Positions 21,797 through 31,007 are shown, counted from the first letter of the stretch. The stretch: DNA of 34,649 nucleotides from Actinomycetota bacterium (GCA_003168295.1 PMST01000351.1:26707-61355); one strand, 5' to 3'. Translations and numbers: made by a program. Notes: a model not told the origin generated them from the sequence alone.

Positions 21797-23248
21797 TCAG
21801 GCTGCGGGGCCTGAGGCCAGGGTCAGGGTCGAGGTGTGCGACTGGCCGGTCCCGTCGACCCAGGTGACCGAGATCGAATCACCCGGGTGGTACTTGACCA
21901 GCGCCTGCGAGATGTCCTCGGCCGTAGAGACCGAATGGCCGCCCAGCGCGGTGATCTCGTCGCCTTCGGCTAGGCCGGCCTCGGCGGCCGGAGATCCGGC
22001 CAGGGTCCCGCCGAGACTCACGCCGCTCGTGCTGCTCTGGCCGCCCCCGAAGCCGCCGCTGCCGCCGAAGCCTCCGGAGTTGCTGCCCTCGCTTGCGGAC
22101 TGGATCTCGATGCCGAGGAAGGCGGTGGCGCCGATGTGGATGTCAGTGGTGGTCGTGCCCGCCTCGATCTGCTTGGCGATGGACAGCGCCTCGTTGATCG
22201 GGATCGCGTAGGCCTGCTCCGCACCGTTGCTCCCGGTGCTGCCCTGGCCGGTCGGCGACTGGAACGAGTATCCGGTGGAGGCCGCGGTGTCCATCCCGAT
22301 CACCTGGCCGTAAGAGTTAACCAGCGAACCGCCCGAGTCGCCCGGCTGGATGTCCGCGTTGTCTTCGATCAGCCCGGTCAGCTGCTCGCTGGCTCCGGAG
22401 AGCTCGTCCGACGCTGTGATCGACTGGTTGAGGGCGGTGACCGTGCCGGTCGCGACCGACGGGGTGCCGCCCTTGCCCTCGGCGTTCCCGAGGGCGACCA
22501 CGCTGTTGCCGGTCTGCACGCTCGAGGAGTTTCCGAGGCTGGCGATGGTCAGGTCGGCCGCGTTCTGCAGCTGGATCACCGCGACGTCCTGGCTGGCGTC
22601 GTACCCGACGACCTTCGCCGTGTAGGTCTTGCCGTTGCCGATGTCGGTGACCTTGATGGCGGTGGCGCCTTCGATGACGTGGTTGTTGGTCAGGATCTCG
22701 CCGTTGGAGGTCAGCACGATGCCGGTGCCGGCCGAGGTCGCCTGCTCGTCGCCGTCGGTGGACACCACGTCAACCAGTCCTGGATCAACCCGGGCGGCAA
22801 TCTGGCTGGTGGAAAGCATGGTCTTGGAGGTCGCGGTGGCGGTGCCCGACGAGGACGAGCTCGTGCTGCCGATCACCCCGCCCACCGCGGCTCCCGCCAA
22901 GAGCGCAGCGGCAGCGGTGATGGCCAGCCCGCGCTTGTGGTTCCGGCGTCGTGGTGGCGGCGGCGGCTCGCTGCCAAACCCAGGTCCACTCCCATATCCC
23001 GCGCCCGCACCAGAGCCGCCAGCCCCAGAACCGCCAGGCCCGTAACCGCCAGAGCCGTAGCCGGATTCAGCACCGTAACCCTGACCACCTGGGTAACCCT
23101 GTCCGCTCGGGTAACCGTGTCCAGCTGGGTATCCCTGACCGCCCGGATAAGCCTGTCCACCGGGGTTGCTCTGTCCGCTCGGGTATCCCTGCCCGTTCTC
23201 CGGGCCGCTGGCGTGCTCAGAATTGTTCGGGTCGTAGGTCTGGCTCAT
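21797..23248 (-). CDS. HtrA/DegP-like S1C serine protease with PDZ domain
   Basis: Predicted 483-residue membrane-anchored protease. Residues ~20-95 are a disordered Gly/Tyr/Pro/Gln repeat tail (GYPSGQ, AYPGGQ, GYPAGH, GYPSGQ, GYPGGQ). A transmembrane helix at ~107-127 (GLAITAAAALLAGAAVGGVIG) follows an Arg-rich stretch. The outside trypsin domain has H190 (LTNNHVIEG), D221 (YDASQDVAVIQL) and S305 (QPGDSGGSL). A C-terminal PDZ domain (GVSLGGTLAGSPAAEAGLAEGDEI) comes after a Gly-rich linker. It should degrade or process misfolded envelope proteins. ATG 23248 was chosen over an in-frame TTG 15 nt upstream. Monocistronic. Confidence 0.92.
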   Translation of the reverse strand: MSQTYDPNNSEHASGPENGQGYPSGQSNPGGQAYPGGQGYPAGHGYPSGQGYPGGQGYGAESGYGSGGYGPGGSGAGGSGAGAGYGSGPGFGSEPPPPPRRRNHKRGLAITAAAALLAGAAVGGVIGSTSSSSSGTATATSKTMLSTSQIAARVDPGLVDVVSTDGDEQATSAGTGIVLTSNGEILTNNHVIEGATAIKVTDIGNGKTYTAKVVGYDASQDVAVIQLQNAADLTIASLGNSSSVQTGNSVVALGNAEGKGGTPSVATGTVTALNQSITASDELSGASEQLTGLIEDNADIQPGDSGGSLVNSYGQVIGMDTAASTGYSFQSPTGQGSTGSNGAEQAYAIPINEALSIAKQIEAGTTTTDIHIGATAFLGIEIQSASEGSNSGGFGGSGGFGGGQSSTSGVSLGGTLAGSPAAEAGLAEGDEITALGGHSVSTAEDISQALVKYHPGDSISVTWVDGTGQSHTSTLTLASGPAA

Positions 23249-23318
23249 GGCTTTCGCCCCCAACTCAATGCCGCCTCGTCTGGCGGCTTCGTTCTTTCGT
23301 TACGTTTAGATAATCGGT

Positions 23319-23332
23319 CCCGAACCTTCGGG
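23319..23332 (-). terminator. small hairpin after the SGNH hydrolase gene
   Basis: CCCGAA and TTCGGG pair around CC, about 60 bp beyond the SGNH stop; a second small palindrome CGGCTAAGCCG is at 23351-23361. Either could end the glycosyltransferase operon. No T-tract. Confidence 0.35.
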
Positions 23333-23390
23333 GGAGCCAAGGGGAAGCACCGGCTAAGCCGTAAGTTTCCTGAAGGTCTTCTCTCAGCGT

Positions 23391-24179
23391 TCAGGTTGGG
23401 ACGCTTTCGGGGGCTACGTCAGGCTCCGTACCGTTTTCGCCAGCCCGCCATTCTCTTACGGCCAGGGCGGCTAGCGCCGGCACCAGATCCCGGGAGCGTC
23501 GGAACAGCCACCCGGTGCCCTTGGTGGCCATCCAGCCGAACTCCGCGAGCCGGGTGGGCGGCGGGCTCGACGGCTCCGGGTCAGGGCCGTCGCCGACCGG
23601 GAAACCCGAGGCAGCCAGCAGGCCGTGGAAGCGGCACGCCATGAGGCGGTGGCCGCGCTCGTTAGGGTGCAGCCGGTCCACGCTCCAGTAGCGGCGCTCA
23701 TAGGTAGCCGGATCGCGGGCGGCGTCCAGGTGCACGGTCCCGTAATGCAGTGCCACCTGATCGACGGCCGCGTTGACCGCTCGCATCCGGCGGGCCAGCG
23801 GCCGGGCGAGCGCCCCCGGCAGCCCGAACATCTGTCCCGGGTCGGGCAGCCGCGTGGTGAGCACCTCCGCGCCAGCGGCCCGCAGCGCCGCCACAGTGCG
23901 GCCGACCGAGGCGCCGGTGCGTTCCGGGTCGAAGTCGCCGCGCAGCGTGTCGTTGATCCCCACGATCACGCTGGCGACGTCGGGCGCCAGAGCCAGGGCA
24001 ACCGGCAGCTGATCGCGCTCGACGTTCACCGATAGCGCACCCAGGTTAGCCAGGTTGTGCAGCTCGGGCTGGTCCAGGGTGTCGGCCAGCAAGGCCGCCC
24101 ACCCGCGCCACCCTCCTCCCGGCACCGGGTCACCCATGCCGACCGTAATCGAGTCCCCCAGGGCGGCAAACACCGTCAT
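23391..24179 (-). CDS. SGNH/GDSL hydrolase
   Basis: Predicted 262-residue esterase-type hydrolase. Block I is at the very N-terminus (FAALGDSITVGMGDP, Ser10), block III is VIVGINDTLRGDF, and block V is SVDRLHPNERGH with the Asp/His pair. No signal peptide precedes block I, so it acts in the cytosol or on the membrane face. The ATG overlaps the stop of the preceding glycosyltransferase (ATGA). Such hydrolases next to GT4 enzymes may remove acyl or acetyl groups from glycolipid or glycan intermediates; that is inference. A short upstream extension of the frame (to 24203) lies inside the glycosyltransferase gene and was rejected. Confidence 0.88.
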   Translation of the reverse strand: MTVFAALGDSITVGMGDPVPGGGWRGWAALLADTLDQPELHNLANLGALSVNVERDQLPVALALAPDVASVIVGINDTLRGDFDPERTGASVGRTVAALRAAGAEVLTTRLPDPGQMFGLPGALARPLARRMRAVNAAVDQVALHYGTVHLDAARDPATYERRYWSVDRLHPNERGHRLMACRFHGLLAASGFPVGDGPDPEPSSPPPTRLAEFGWMATKGTGWLFRRSRDLVPALAALAVREWRAGENGTEPDVAPESVPT

Positions 24180-25282
24180 TCCGGTAGTCCCGCCTGCGAG
24201 CAAGCACGATGCACAGCCAGGAACCCCTCCACGGCGGCGGGCCAGCCGTAGTGTTCGGCGCGGGTCCGGGCCGCTTCCCGGCGGCTGGCTTCAGGCCTGG
24301 CCAGCACGGCGTGCACGCCCTGGGCCAGGTCCTCACCCGCCACGCTGGCCCCAGCCTCGCCGACAACCTCAGGCAACGCGGACTCCGCGCTCACCACCAC
24401 CGGAGTACCGCAGGCTAGTGCCTCAAGCGCGGCGAGTCCGAAGGTCTCCGCCGGACCCGGGGCGATGGCGACATCGGCGCCGCTGAGCAGCGCGGCCAGC
24501 TCCGCTCGGCCCGGCAGGAACCCAGCGAACCTGACGGGGAGCCCGTCGCGCGCGGCCCGGCGCTCGAGGCGCAGGCGCAGCGGGCCGTCCCCGGCCACCA
24601 CCAGGCGGGCCGGCACGCCGTCCGCGCGCAAGCTGGCCAGCGTGTTCAGCGAACGTTGCGGCTTCTTCTCCGCGGACAGTCGGCCGCAGTGCACGAGCAG
24701 CACCTCACCTGCGGCCGGGTCGCGCGGCCCTACTTTGAACGTAGTCAGGTCGACACCGAGCGGGACACGGACCAAGTTGCGGACGCCGATCCGATCGAAC
24801 TCGACGGCGGCCCAGTTGGTAGTGCAGATGATCCGCTGGTATCCGTGCGCCGTGCGCCGGTTGAGCCAGTCGGCCGCGCGCCGGGAAAGTCCCCGGCCGA
24901 GTGGCACCAGCCGGAACAAGGCCACCAGGCTTTCGTGGGACACCATGACGGCGGGCACGCCGTGCGTGCGAGCCCATCGGCCGGTCCAGCGCAGCGTGGC
25001 CCGGTCGGAAACCTCGAGGGAATCCGGTTGCAGCTGGCTGAGCAGAGCGGCCACCGGCCGGCGGCGCCACAGCACCCGGTATCCGCCGGTGAACGGCACC
25101 CGTAGCCCGCGCAGCGTGATCACCCGGCCCTGGGCGCTCTGCTGGTCGCTGTGGCGGCGTCCGGGAATGATCAGCACCGGCTCGTGTCCCGCGGCCAGGT
25201 AACCCGCGCCAAGTTCGCCGAGCGAGGTGCGAAGGCCACCCGACCGGGGCGCGACGAAGTTGGCCAGCCTGACGATCCTCAA
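24176..25282 (-). CDS. GT4 family glycosyltransferase 2
   Basis: Predicted 368-residue GT-B enzyme. The N-terminal domain begins MRIVRLANFVAPRSGGLRTSLGELG, and the donor-binding domain has VHCGRLSAEKKPQRSL, LVVAGDGPLRLRLE and the GT4 E-x7-E motif in PAETFGLAALEALACGTPVVVS. These enzymes transfer sugar (often mannose from GDP-mannose or glucose from UDP-glucose) to a lipid or glycan. It likely starts at TTG 25282, overlapping the stop of the first glycosyltransferase (TTGA); no other start fits the conserved N-terminus. Second gene of a three-gene operon. Confidence 0.88.
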   Translation of the reverse strand: MRIVRLANFVAPRSGGLRTSLGELGAGYLAAGHEPVLIIPGRRHSDQQSAQGRVITLRGLRVPFTGGYRVLWRRRPVAALLSQLQPDSLEVSDRATLRWTGRWARTHGVPAVMVSHESLVALFRLVPLGRGLSRRAADWLNRRTAHGYQRIICTTNWAAVEFDRIGVRNLVRVPLGVDLTTFKVGPRDPAAGEVLLVHCGRLSAEKKPQRSLNTLASLRADGVPARLVVAGDGPLRLRLERRAARDGLPVRFAGFLPGRAELAALLSGADVAIAPGPAETFGLAALEALACGTPVVVSAESALPEVVGEAGASVAGEDLAQGVHAVLARPEASRREAARTRAEHYGWPAAVEGFLAVHRACSQAGLPE

Positions 25283-26406
25283 ATCGCCACCTTGGCCTTC
25301 TTGGCGCGTCCGAGCACTGCGGCGTAATGTCCGACCAGTTCCCCGGTCAGGACAGGCCAGCTCCGGCCGAGGACCTTTTGCCGTCCCGCCGCGCCGAACG
25401 CGGCCCGCATGGCCGGATCGGCGGCCAGCCGCGCAACGGCGGACGTGAGCGCGTCCGGGTCCGCGGGCGGGACCAGGTATCCGGTCACTCCGTCCTCGAC
25501 CAGGTCAAGCGGGCCGCCCGCGGCCGGCGCCACCACCGGCAGTCCGCTCGCGGCGGCCTCCTGCAGCGTCTGCCCGAACGTCTCGTAGGGCCCGCTGTGC
25601 ACGAACACGTCGAGGCTGGCGTAGATGGTGGCCAGCTCATCACCGCGGCGCTCACCGAGGAAGGTGGCGTCCGGCATGTGCTGGCGGAGCATGGCCTCGG
25701 CCGGGCCGGCCCCCACGATGACCAGGCGCACTCCATCCAGCGCGGTGATCCCGGCCAGCCACTCGACGCGTTTCTCCGTGGCCAGCCGCCCCACGTAGCC
25801 GACGAGCAGTTCTTTCCCTAGCGTGGCGCGCAGTTCCTGGCTGCGCCGCGCCGGATCGAAGCGTCCAGTGTCCACGCCGCGGCTCCACAGCCAGACGTTG
25901 TCGATGCCCTGGGCATGCAGCCCGGTCGCGGTGGCCGTGGACGGGGCCAGCGTTCGCGCGGTGCTGTTGTGGATGCCGCGCAGCCAGCGCCAGGCGAACG
26001 CCTCACCGGCCCGGCCGAGCCGGTAGGCGCGGGCGTACGCCGGCAGGTCGGTCTGGTATACGGCGACCGTGGGCAGGCCCAGCCGGCCGGCCACGGCGGC
26101 GCCGTGGGCGCCCAGGCAGACCGGGCTGGCCAGGTGCACGACCTCGGTCCGGTGCGTGACCAGCGCTTCGCGTACCCGGGGACTGGGCCGTCCGAGCCGG
26201 AAACTCGGGTACCCGGGTAGCGGCACCGCGGGCACGCGGACCACAGGGAAGGGAAACGAGTCCCCTCTGGAGCCCCGTACCGGTTGCGGCGCGATGACGA
26301 GTGGATGGTGACCATGTTCGGCGAGGAGTTCGGCGACGCGCAGCACGCTGTGCGCGACGCCATTGACGTCAGGCGGGAACGATTCGGTGATGATCGCAAC
26401 CCTCAT
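25279..26406 (-). CDS. GT4 family glycosyltransferase 1 (MgtA/PimB-like)
   Basis: Predicted 375-residue GT-B glycosyltransferase. The N-terminus MRVAIITESFPPDVNGVAHSVLR with its GNxxG-like loop, the donor-site LLVGYVGRLATEKRVEWL and GPYETFGQTLQEAAASGLPVVAP match the GDP-mannose-dependent alpha-mannosyltransferase branch (MgtA-like) of GT4. It is the first gene of the operon, and its product may begin a mannosylated glycolipid completed by the next enzyme. ATG 26406 matches the family start; in-frame ATG 26424 is possible. A longer frame to 26496 overlaps the divergent amidase promoter and is rejected. Donor sugar is inferred. Confidence 0.88.
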   Translation of the reverse strand: MRVAIITESFPPDVNGVAHSVLRVAELLAEHGHHPLVIAPQPVRGSRGDSFPFPVVRVPAVPLPGYPSFRLGRPSPRVREALVTHRTEVVHLASPVCLGAHGAAVAGRLGLPTVAVYQTDLPAYARAYRLGRAGEAFAWRWLRGIHNSTARTLAPSTATATGLHAQGIDNVWLWSRGVDTGRFDPARRSQELRATLGKELLVGYVGRLATEKRVEWLAGITALDGVRLVIVGAGPAEAMLRQHMPDATFLGERRGDELATIYASLDVFVHSGPYETFGQTLQEAAASGLPVVAPAAGGPLDLVEDGVTGYLVPPADPDALTSAVARLAADPAMRAAFGAAGRQKVLGRSWPVLTGELVGHYAAVLGRAKKAKVAI

Positions 26407-26504
26407 ACTCACACGGTGCGACATCAACCGATCGTGCCGTCGCAGCCGCCATGACCAGCAAAAGAAATATCCGTGACTTCTTTGGCTCTGCGACAATCTC
26501 CCCC

Positions 26505-27608
26505 ATGGATCCCACCTGGATTGTGCGGCTTGACGCGCCGGGCGATGGGCCGCGGCTCGCGGTCAAGGACTGCATCGATGTCGAGGGCCTGCCCACCACG
26601 GTGGGTTGCCAGGTGATCGCGGAGCAGGCGAAACCGGCGGTCAAGGACGCGGCCGTGGTGGCCGCGTCCCGGCGCTCAGGGGCCAGGATCGTCGGCAAGA
26701 CCAACCTGGCCGAGCTGTGCTGGTCCGCCGCGGGCACGAATGCGTGGTCAGGTACCCCGCCGAACCCGCTGGACTCCCGTCGCTTGCCCGGCGGCTCGTC
26801 CAGCGGCTCGGCGGTCGCCGTGGCCACCGGCGAGGCCGACGTCGGCCTCGGGACCGACACCGGCGGCTCGGTGCGGATCCCCGCCGCCTGCTGCGGTGTG
26901 GTCGGCTTGAAAACCACCTGGGGGCGGGTGCCGGTCGACGGTGTCTACCCGCTGGCACCCTCGATGGACACGGTGGGCCCGCTCGGTGCGGACGTAGCCG
27001 CGGTGGACCTCGGCATGCGCCTGATCGAGCCGGGCTTTACGACCGGATCCTGCGAACTCGCGGTCGGCCGGCTGCGGCCCGAGGTCGCCCCGGAGATCGA
27101 TGCGGCGGTTGACGCCGCCCTCGCGACCGCCGGCGTGCGGGTCGCCGACGTCACGGGTCTCGACCTCGGCGCCGCGGTTCGCGCCGCGAACGTGATCATC
27201 GACGTGGAGGCTTACCAGGCGAACGCGTACCTGCTGGCGCAGCTGGACCGGCTCAGCCCGTCGATCCGGCGCAATATGACCGAGGCGTCCGCGATCACCG
27301 AGAATCAGCTCACCGCCGCGAACCGCATCCGGGAGGCGGTCCGCGAGTGGTTCAGCCAGATGCTGGCCCGTCATCCGTTCCTCGCCCTGCCGACGCTGGT
27401 GGGCCCGCCTCCGCTGCTCGGCGAGCGCGGTATGTCGCTCATCGTGCTCACCGTCCCGGCCAACCTGGCCGGCCTGCCCGCGCTGTCCCTGCCCGTTCCC
27501 GGCGGCCCGGCCGGGCTGCCCGCGTCCCTCCAGCTCATCGGGCCGCCCGGCGGCGAAGAGCAGCTCATCGCCCTCGGCCGCACCGTCGAGGCCGCGATCT
27601 CCGGCTAA
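26505..27608 (+). CDS. amidase signature family protein
   Basis: Predicted 367-residue hydrolase, short for the family. The catalytic triad is visible: K21 (LAVKDCIDV), cis-Ser S98 (LPGGSSSGSAVAVATG) and nucleophile S122 (GTDTGGSVRIPAACCG), with the usual 24-residue spacing between the two Ser. It hydrolyses an amide, possibly of a small molecule; the substrate is unknown. ATG 26505 matches where relatives begin (DPTWIVRLDAPGDGP). GACAAT at 26492-26497 just upstream and no ribosome binding site suggest a leaderless mRNA; ATG 26451 would add 18 residues of unfitting sequence. Divergent from the glycosyltransferase operon. Confidence 0.87.
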   Translation: MDPTWIVRLDAPGDGPRLAVKDCIDVEGLPTTVGCQVIAEQAKPAVKDAAVVAASRRSGARIVGKTNLAELCWSAAGTNAWSGTPPNPLDSRRLPGGSSSGSAVAVATGEADVGLGTDTGGSVRIPAACCGVVGLKTTWGRVPVDGVYPLAPSMDTVGPLGADVAAVDLGMRLIEPGFTTGSCELAVGRLRPEVAPEIDAAVDAALATAGVRVADVTGLDLGAAVRAANVIIDVEAYQANAYLLAQLDRLSPSIRRNMTEASAITENQLTAANRIREAVREWFSQMLARHPFLALPTLVGPPPLLGERGMSLIVLTVPANLAGLPALSLPVPGGPAGLPASLQLIGPPGGEEQLIALGRTVEAAISG

Positions 27609-27684
27609 CTTCTCGCCCAGTACCGATGAATTCCTGTAAGCCGGCACGTCCACAACATTGATGCCTGAACGCGCAGGAGGAGAC

Positions 27685-28494
27685 ATGCAGACCAGGACGC
27701 TGGAAGTACCCGGGGCTTCGCTCTACTACGAGGTGCGCGGCTCGGGCCCGGTGCTGCTGATGATTCCCGGCGGCCCGATGGACGCGGCCGGATTCGCGCC
27801 GCTCGCCGACGCCCTGGCCGACCGGTACACGGTCGTGACGTGTGACTGCCGCGGCAATTCGAGGAGCACGGCCGAAGGGCCAAAGGACGATCTGACCGTG
27901 GGCGTGTTCGCCGACGACGCGCACCGCCTGCTGGCCGCAGTCACGTCGGAACCCGCTTACGTACTTGGTTCAAGCGGCGGCGCCAGCTACGCCTTGGATC
28001 TCGTGGCGCGGTACCCGGAGCAGGTGCGCACGCTGGTGGCACACGAGCCTCCGGCAGCCGCGTTGCTACCGGATGCCGCGCACTGGCGCGCCTTCACCGA
28101 GGAGATCCGCGACATCTACCGGCGCGATGGCGTGTTCCCCGCCATGCAGAAGTTCGGCGAGGGCGTGGGCCTGGGCGGCCCTGAGCCCGGTGCCGAGCCG
28201 GGCCCGGAGGCCATGCAACGGATGATGGGCAACCTGGAACTGTTCGCCGGGTACACGATCCCGGTGATCACCAACTACTCGCCGGACCTTGAGGCGCTGC
28301 GGACCAGCCCGGCCCGGGTGGTCGTGGGCGTCGGCGACGAGTCGACCCCCGATCAGCTCGCCTACCGGTCCGCGGTCGCGCTGGCCGCTGGACTGGGGAT
28401 CGAGCCGGTGCCGTTCCCCGGTGCTCACGGCGGCTTCGCCAGCCACCCGGAAACCTTCGCCGCCCGGCTCCACGAGGTTCTGAGCAACTCCTAG
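27685..28494 (+). CDS. alpha/beta hydrolase
   Basis: Predicted 269-residue cytoplasmic hydrolase. The nucleophile elbow is VLGSSGGASYALDL (S97 in G-x-S-x-G), the oxyanion region is LLMIPGGPMDAAGF, and the C-terminal His sits in FPGAHGGFASHPE. YTVVTCDCRGNSRST is the typical strand 4 loop (usually D-x-RG-G-S). Two Cys and an Asn replace common residues there. The ATG at 27685 has GCAGGAGGAGAC in front, an excellent ribosome binding site; the frame extending to 27658 was rejected. The substrate is unknown. It follows the amidase by 76 bp and may be cotranscribed. Confidence 0.9.
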   Translation: MQTRTLEVPGASLYYEVRGSGPVLLMIPGGPMDAAGFAPLADALADRYTVVTCDCRGNSRSTAEGPKDDLTVGVFADDAHRLLAAVTSEPAYVLGSSGGASYALDLVARYPEQVRTLVAHEPPAAALLPDAAHWRAFTEEIRDIYRRDGVFPAMQKFGEGVGLGGPEPGAEPGPEAMQRMMGNLELFAGYTIPVITNYSPDLEALRTSPARVVVGVGDESTPDQLAYRSAVALAAGLGIEPVPFPGAHGGFASHPETFAARLHEVLSNS

Positions 28495-28498
28495 CGTG

Positions 28499-28529
28499 TG
28501 GTCCGGCCGAACAGGGGCCGGCCGGACCA
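28499..28529 (+). terminator. strong hairpin after the alpha/beta hydrolase gene
   Basis: A perfect 11-bp stem, TGGTCCGGCCG (28499-28509) with CGGCCGGACCA (28519-28529), over a nine-base loop, starts 5 nt after the stop codon. No T-tract follows. It isolates the hydrolase gene from the deoC operon. Confidence 0.75.
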
Positions 28530-28630
28530 ACTCGCCGGTGAACTCCGTCCGTCCGCTTACCTCGGCGGCCGCCGAAGTCGTGGCCGTGGGTAAGAATGGT
28601 GACTTAGAAGTCTCGCGGAGGGAGTCGCTG

Positions 28631-29569
28631 ATGAGCGCGCTCGCTGACATACCTACCTGGTCGGACGCCTCGTTGCGCGGGTTCCTGCACGGGCTGCCCG
28701 GGGTCGACCAGGTGGGGGCGCAGGCGCGGGCCGCCATGCTGGCCAGCAGGTCCATCAAGACCACGGCCAAGCAGTGGGCGCTCGACGCGGCCATCTCGAT
28801 GATCGACCTGACCACGCTCGAAGGCCAGGACACACCGGGTAAGGTGCGCGCGCTGTGCGCCAAGGCCAAGCGCCCGGATCCTGCCGATCCGACCGCGCCG
28901 ATGGTTGCCGCCGTCTGCGTCTACCCCGACCTGGCCCAGGTCGCGGCGACCGAGCTGAACGGCAGCGGCGTGAAAGTGGCCAGCGTGGCGACCGCGTTCC
29001 CCAGCGGCCGGGCCAGCCTCGACGTCAAGCTGGCCGACGTGAAGTACGCGGTTGCGGCCGGCGCCGACGAGGTGGACATGGTGATCGACCGGGGCGCCTT
29101 CCTCTCCGCACGCTACCAGGAGGTCTTCGACGAGATCATCGCGGTCAAGCAGGCCTGCGACGGAGCTCATCTCAAGGTGATCCTGGAGACCGGCGAACTA
29201 GTCACGCTGGACAACGTGCGGCGCGCTTCGTGGCTGGCCATGCTGGCGGGCGCCGACTTCATCAAGACCTCGACCGGCAAGGTCACCCCGGCCGCCACGC
29301 TCCCGGTGACCCTGGTCATGCTGGAGGCCGTCCGCGACTTCCGCGAGGACCACGGCCGCCAGGTCGGCGTCAAGGCCGCCGGCGGTATCCGCACCGCCAA
29401 GGACGCCCTGCGCTACCTGGTCCTGGTCAACGAGACGGCGGGGGAGGACTGGCTGGACCCCCGCTGGTTCCGTCTCGGCGCCTCCAGCCTGCTGAACGAC
29501 CTGCTCATGCAGCGCACCAAGCTAGCCACCGGACGCTACTCCGGCCCCGACTACTTCACCCTGGACTGA
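28631..29569 (+). CDS. deoC: deoxyribose-phosphate aldolase
   Basis: Predicted 312-residue class I aldolase that splits 2-deoxyribose 5-phosphate into glyceraldehyde 3-phosphate and acetaldehyde in deoxynucleoside breakdown. The Schiff-base Lys is in GADFIKTSTGKV, and the second active-site Lys in QVGVKAAGGIRTAKDAL; the early ISMIDLTTLEG and the VCVYPDL motif also fit. The ATG at 28631 has GGAGGGAG with 8-nt spacing; the frame reaches 28496 but crosses the terminator upstream. It is longer than E. coli DeoC, with an N-terminal extension and the C-terminal LLMQRTK... tail typical of the actinobacterial form. First gene of a three-gene operon; the next start is 1 bp away. Confidence 0.96.
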   Translation: MSALADIPTWSDASLRGFLHGLPGVDQVGAQARAAMLASRSIKTTAKQWALDAAISMIDLTTLEGQDTPGKVRALCAKAKRPDPADPTAPMVAAVCVYPDLAQVAATELNGSGVKVASVATAFPSGRASLDVKLADVKYAVAAGADEVDMVIDRGAFLSARYQEVFDEIIAVKQACDGAHLKVILETGELVTLDNVRRASWLAMLAGADFIKTSTGKVTPAATLPVTLVMLEAVRDFREDHGRQVGVKAAGGIRTAKDALRYLVLVNETAGEDWLDPRWFRLGASSLLNDLLMQRTKLATGRYSGPDYFTLD

Positions 29570-29570
29570 C

Positions 29571-31007
29571 ATGGGAAAGTTCGAGTACGCACCGGCTCCG
29601 GAGTCGCGGGCCGTCGTTTCGCTGCGCGAGTCGTACGGTCTTTTCATCGGCGGCGAGTTCACCCCCGGCGTCGACAGCCGCGCGTTCAAGACCATCTCGC
29701 CGGCCACCGAAGAGGTACTGGCCGAGGTGACCGAGGCTGGCCCTGCCGACGTGGACCGGGCGGTAACCGCCGCACGTAAGGCCTACGAGCACACCTGGGC
29801 GCTCATGCCAGGGACCGAGCGAGCCAAGTACCTATTCCGTATCGCCAGGCTCGTTCAGGAAAGAGCTCGTGAACTTGCCGTGCTTGAGTCGCTCAACAAC
29901 GGCAAGCCCATCCGTGAATCACGTGATGTCGACATCCCGCTCGTCGCCGCGCACTTTTTCTACTATGCGGGCTGGGCCGACAAGCTGGAGTACGCGGGAT
30001 ACGGCTCGGCGCCGCGCCCGCTCGGCGTGGCCGGCCAGGTCATCCCGTGGAACTTCCCGCTGCTCATGCTGGCGTGGAAGATCGCCCCCGCGCTGGCCTG
30101 CGGCAACACCGTGGTCCTCAAGCCGGCCGAGACGACGCCGCTGACCGCGCTGGCGTTCGCGGAGATCTGCCAGCAAGCCGATCTGCCGCCCGGCGTGGTC
30201 AACATCGTCACCGGCGCGGGGGAGACCGGCCGTGCTCTGGTGACCCATTCCGGCATCGACAAGGTGGCGTTTACCGGCTCCACCGAGGTCGGCAAGGAAA
30301 TCGCCCGGGCCTGCGCCCCTACGCACAAGAAGCTGACCCTCGAGCTAGGCGGCAAGGCCGCCAACATCGTGTTCGAGGACGCGCCCATCGACCAGGCCGT
30401 CGAGGGGATCGTGAACGGCATCTTCTTCAACCAGGGCCACGTATGCTGCGCCGGATCCCGGCTGCTGGTGCAGGAATCCGTCTACTCCGAGGTGCTGGCG
30501 GCGCTGCGGCGGCGGCTGGGAACCCTGCGGCTGGGCGACCCGCTGGACAAGAACACCGACGTGGGTGCCATCAACTCCGCGGCCCAGCTGGCCAAGATCC
30601 GTGAGCTGTCGCAGGTCGGCGAGGCGGAGGGCGCGGAGCGGTGGTCACCGCCGTGCGATCTGCCCGTGAAGGGCTTCTGGTTCCCGCCGACCGTGTTCAC
30701 CGGGGTGTCGCAGGCGCATCGCATCGCGCGTGAGGAGATCTTCGGGCCGGTACTGTCCGTACTGACGTTCCGGACTCCCGCCGAGGCGGTGGAGAAGGCC
30801 AACAACACGCCGTACGGGCTGTCAGCCGGGGTGTGGACGGACAAGGGATCGCTGATCTTGTGGATGACCTCCCGGCTGCGGGCCGGCGTGGTGTGGGCTA
30901 ACACGTTCAACAAGTTCGATCCGACGTCCCCGTTCGGCGGCTACAAGGAATCCGGTTACGGCCGGGAAGGCGGCCGGCACGGGCTGGAGGCTTATCTCGA
31001 TGTCTGA
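29571..31007 (+). CDS. aldehyde dehydrogenase
   Basis: Predicted 478-residue NAD(P)-dependent aldehyde dehydrogenase. The coenzyme motif VIPWNFPLLMLAWKIAPALACGNTVVLKPAE, GFTGSTEVG-type loop (VAFTGSTEVGKEIA), catalytic Glu in LELGGKAANIVF and catalytic Cys292 (NQGHVCCAGSR) are all present, as is the C-terminal FGGYKESGYGREGG. It lies 1 bp after deoC, so it probably oxidises the acetaldehyde released by DeoC, or a related short aldehyde, to the acid. It overlaps by 8 bp the following truncated homologue, which may be its partner subunit. Confidence 0.95.
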   Translation: MGKFEYAPAPESRAVVSLRESYGLFIGGEFTPGVDSRAFKTISPATEEVLAEVTEAGPADVDRAVTAARKAYEHTWALMPGTERAKYLFRIARLVQERARELAVLESLNNGKPIRESRDVDIPLVAAHFFYYAGWADKLEYAGYGSAPRPLGVAGQVIPWNFPLLMLAWKIAPALACGNTVVLKPAETTPLTALAFAEICQQADLPPGVVNIVTGAGETGRALVTHSGIDKVAFTGSTEVGKEIARACAPTHKKLTLELGGKAANIVFEDAPIDQAVEGIVNGIFFNQGHVCCAGSRLLVQESVYSEVLAALRRRLGTLRLGDPLDKNTDVGAINSAAQLAKIRELSQVGEAEGAERWSPPCDLPVKGFWFPPTVFTGVSQAHRIAREEIFGPVLSVLTFRTPAEAVEKANNTPYGLSAGVWTDKGSLILWMTSRLRAGVVWANTFNKFDPTSPFGGYKESGYGREGGRHGLEAYLDV

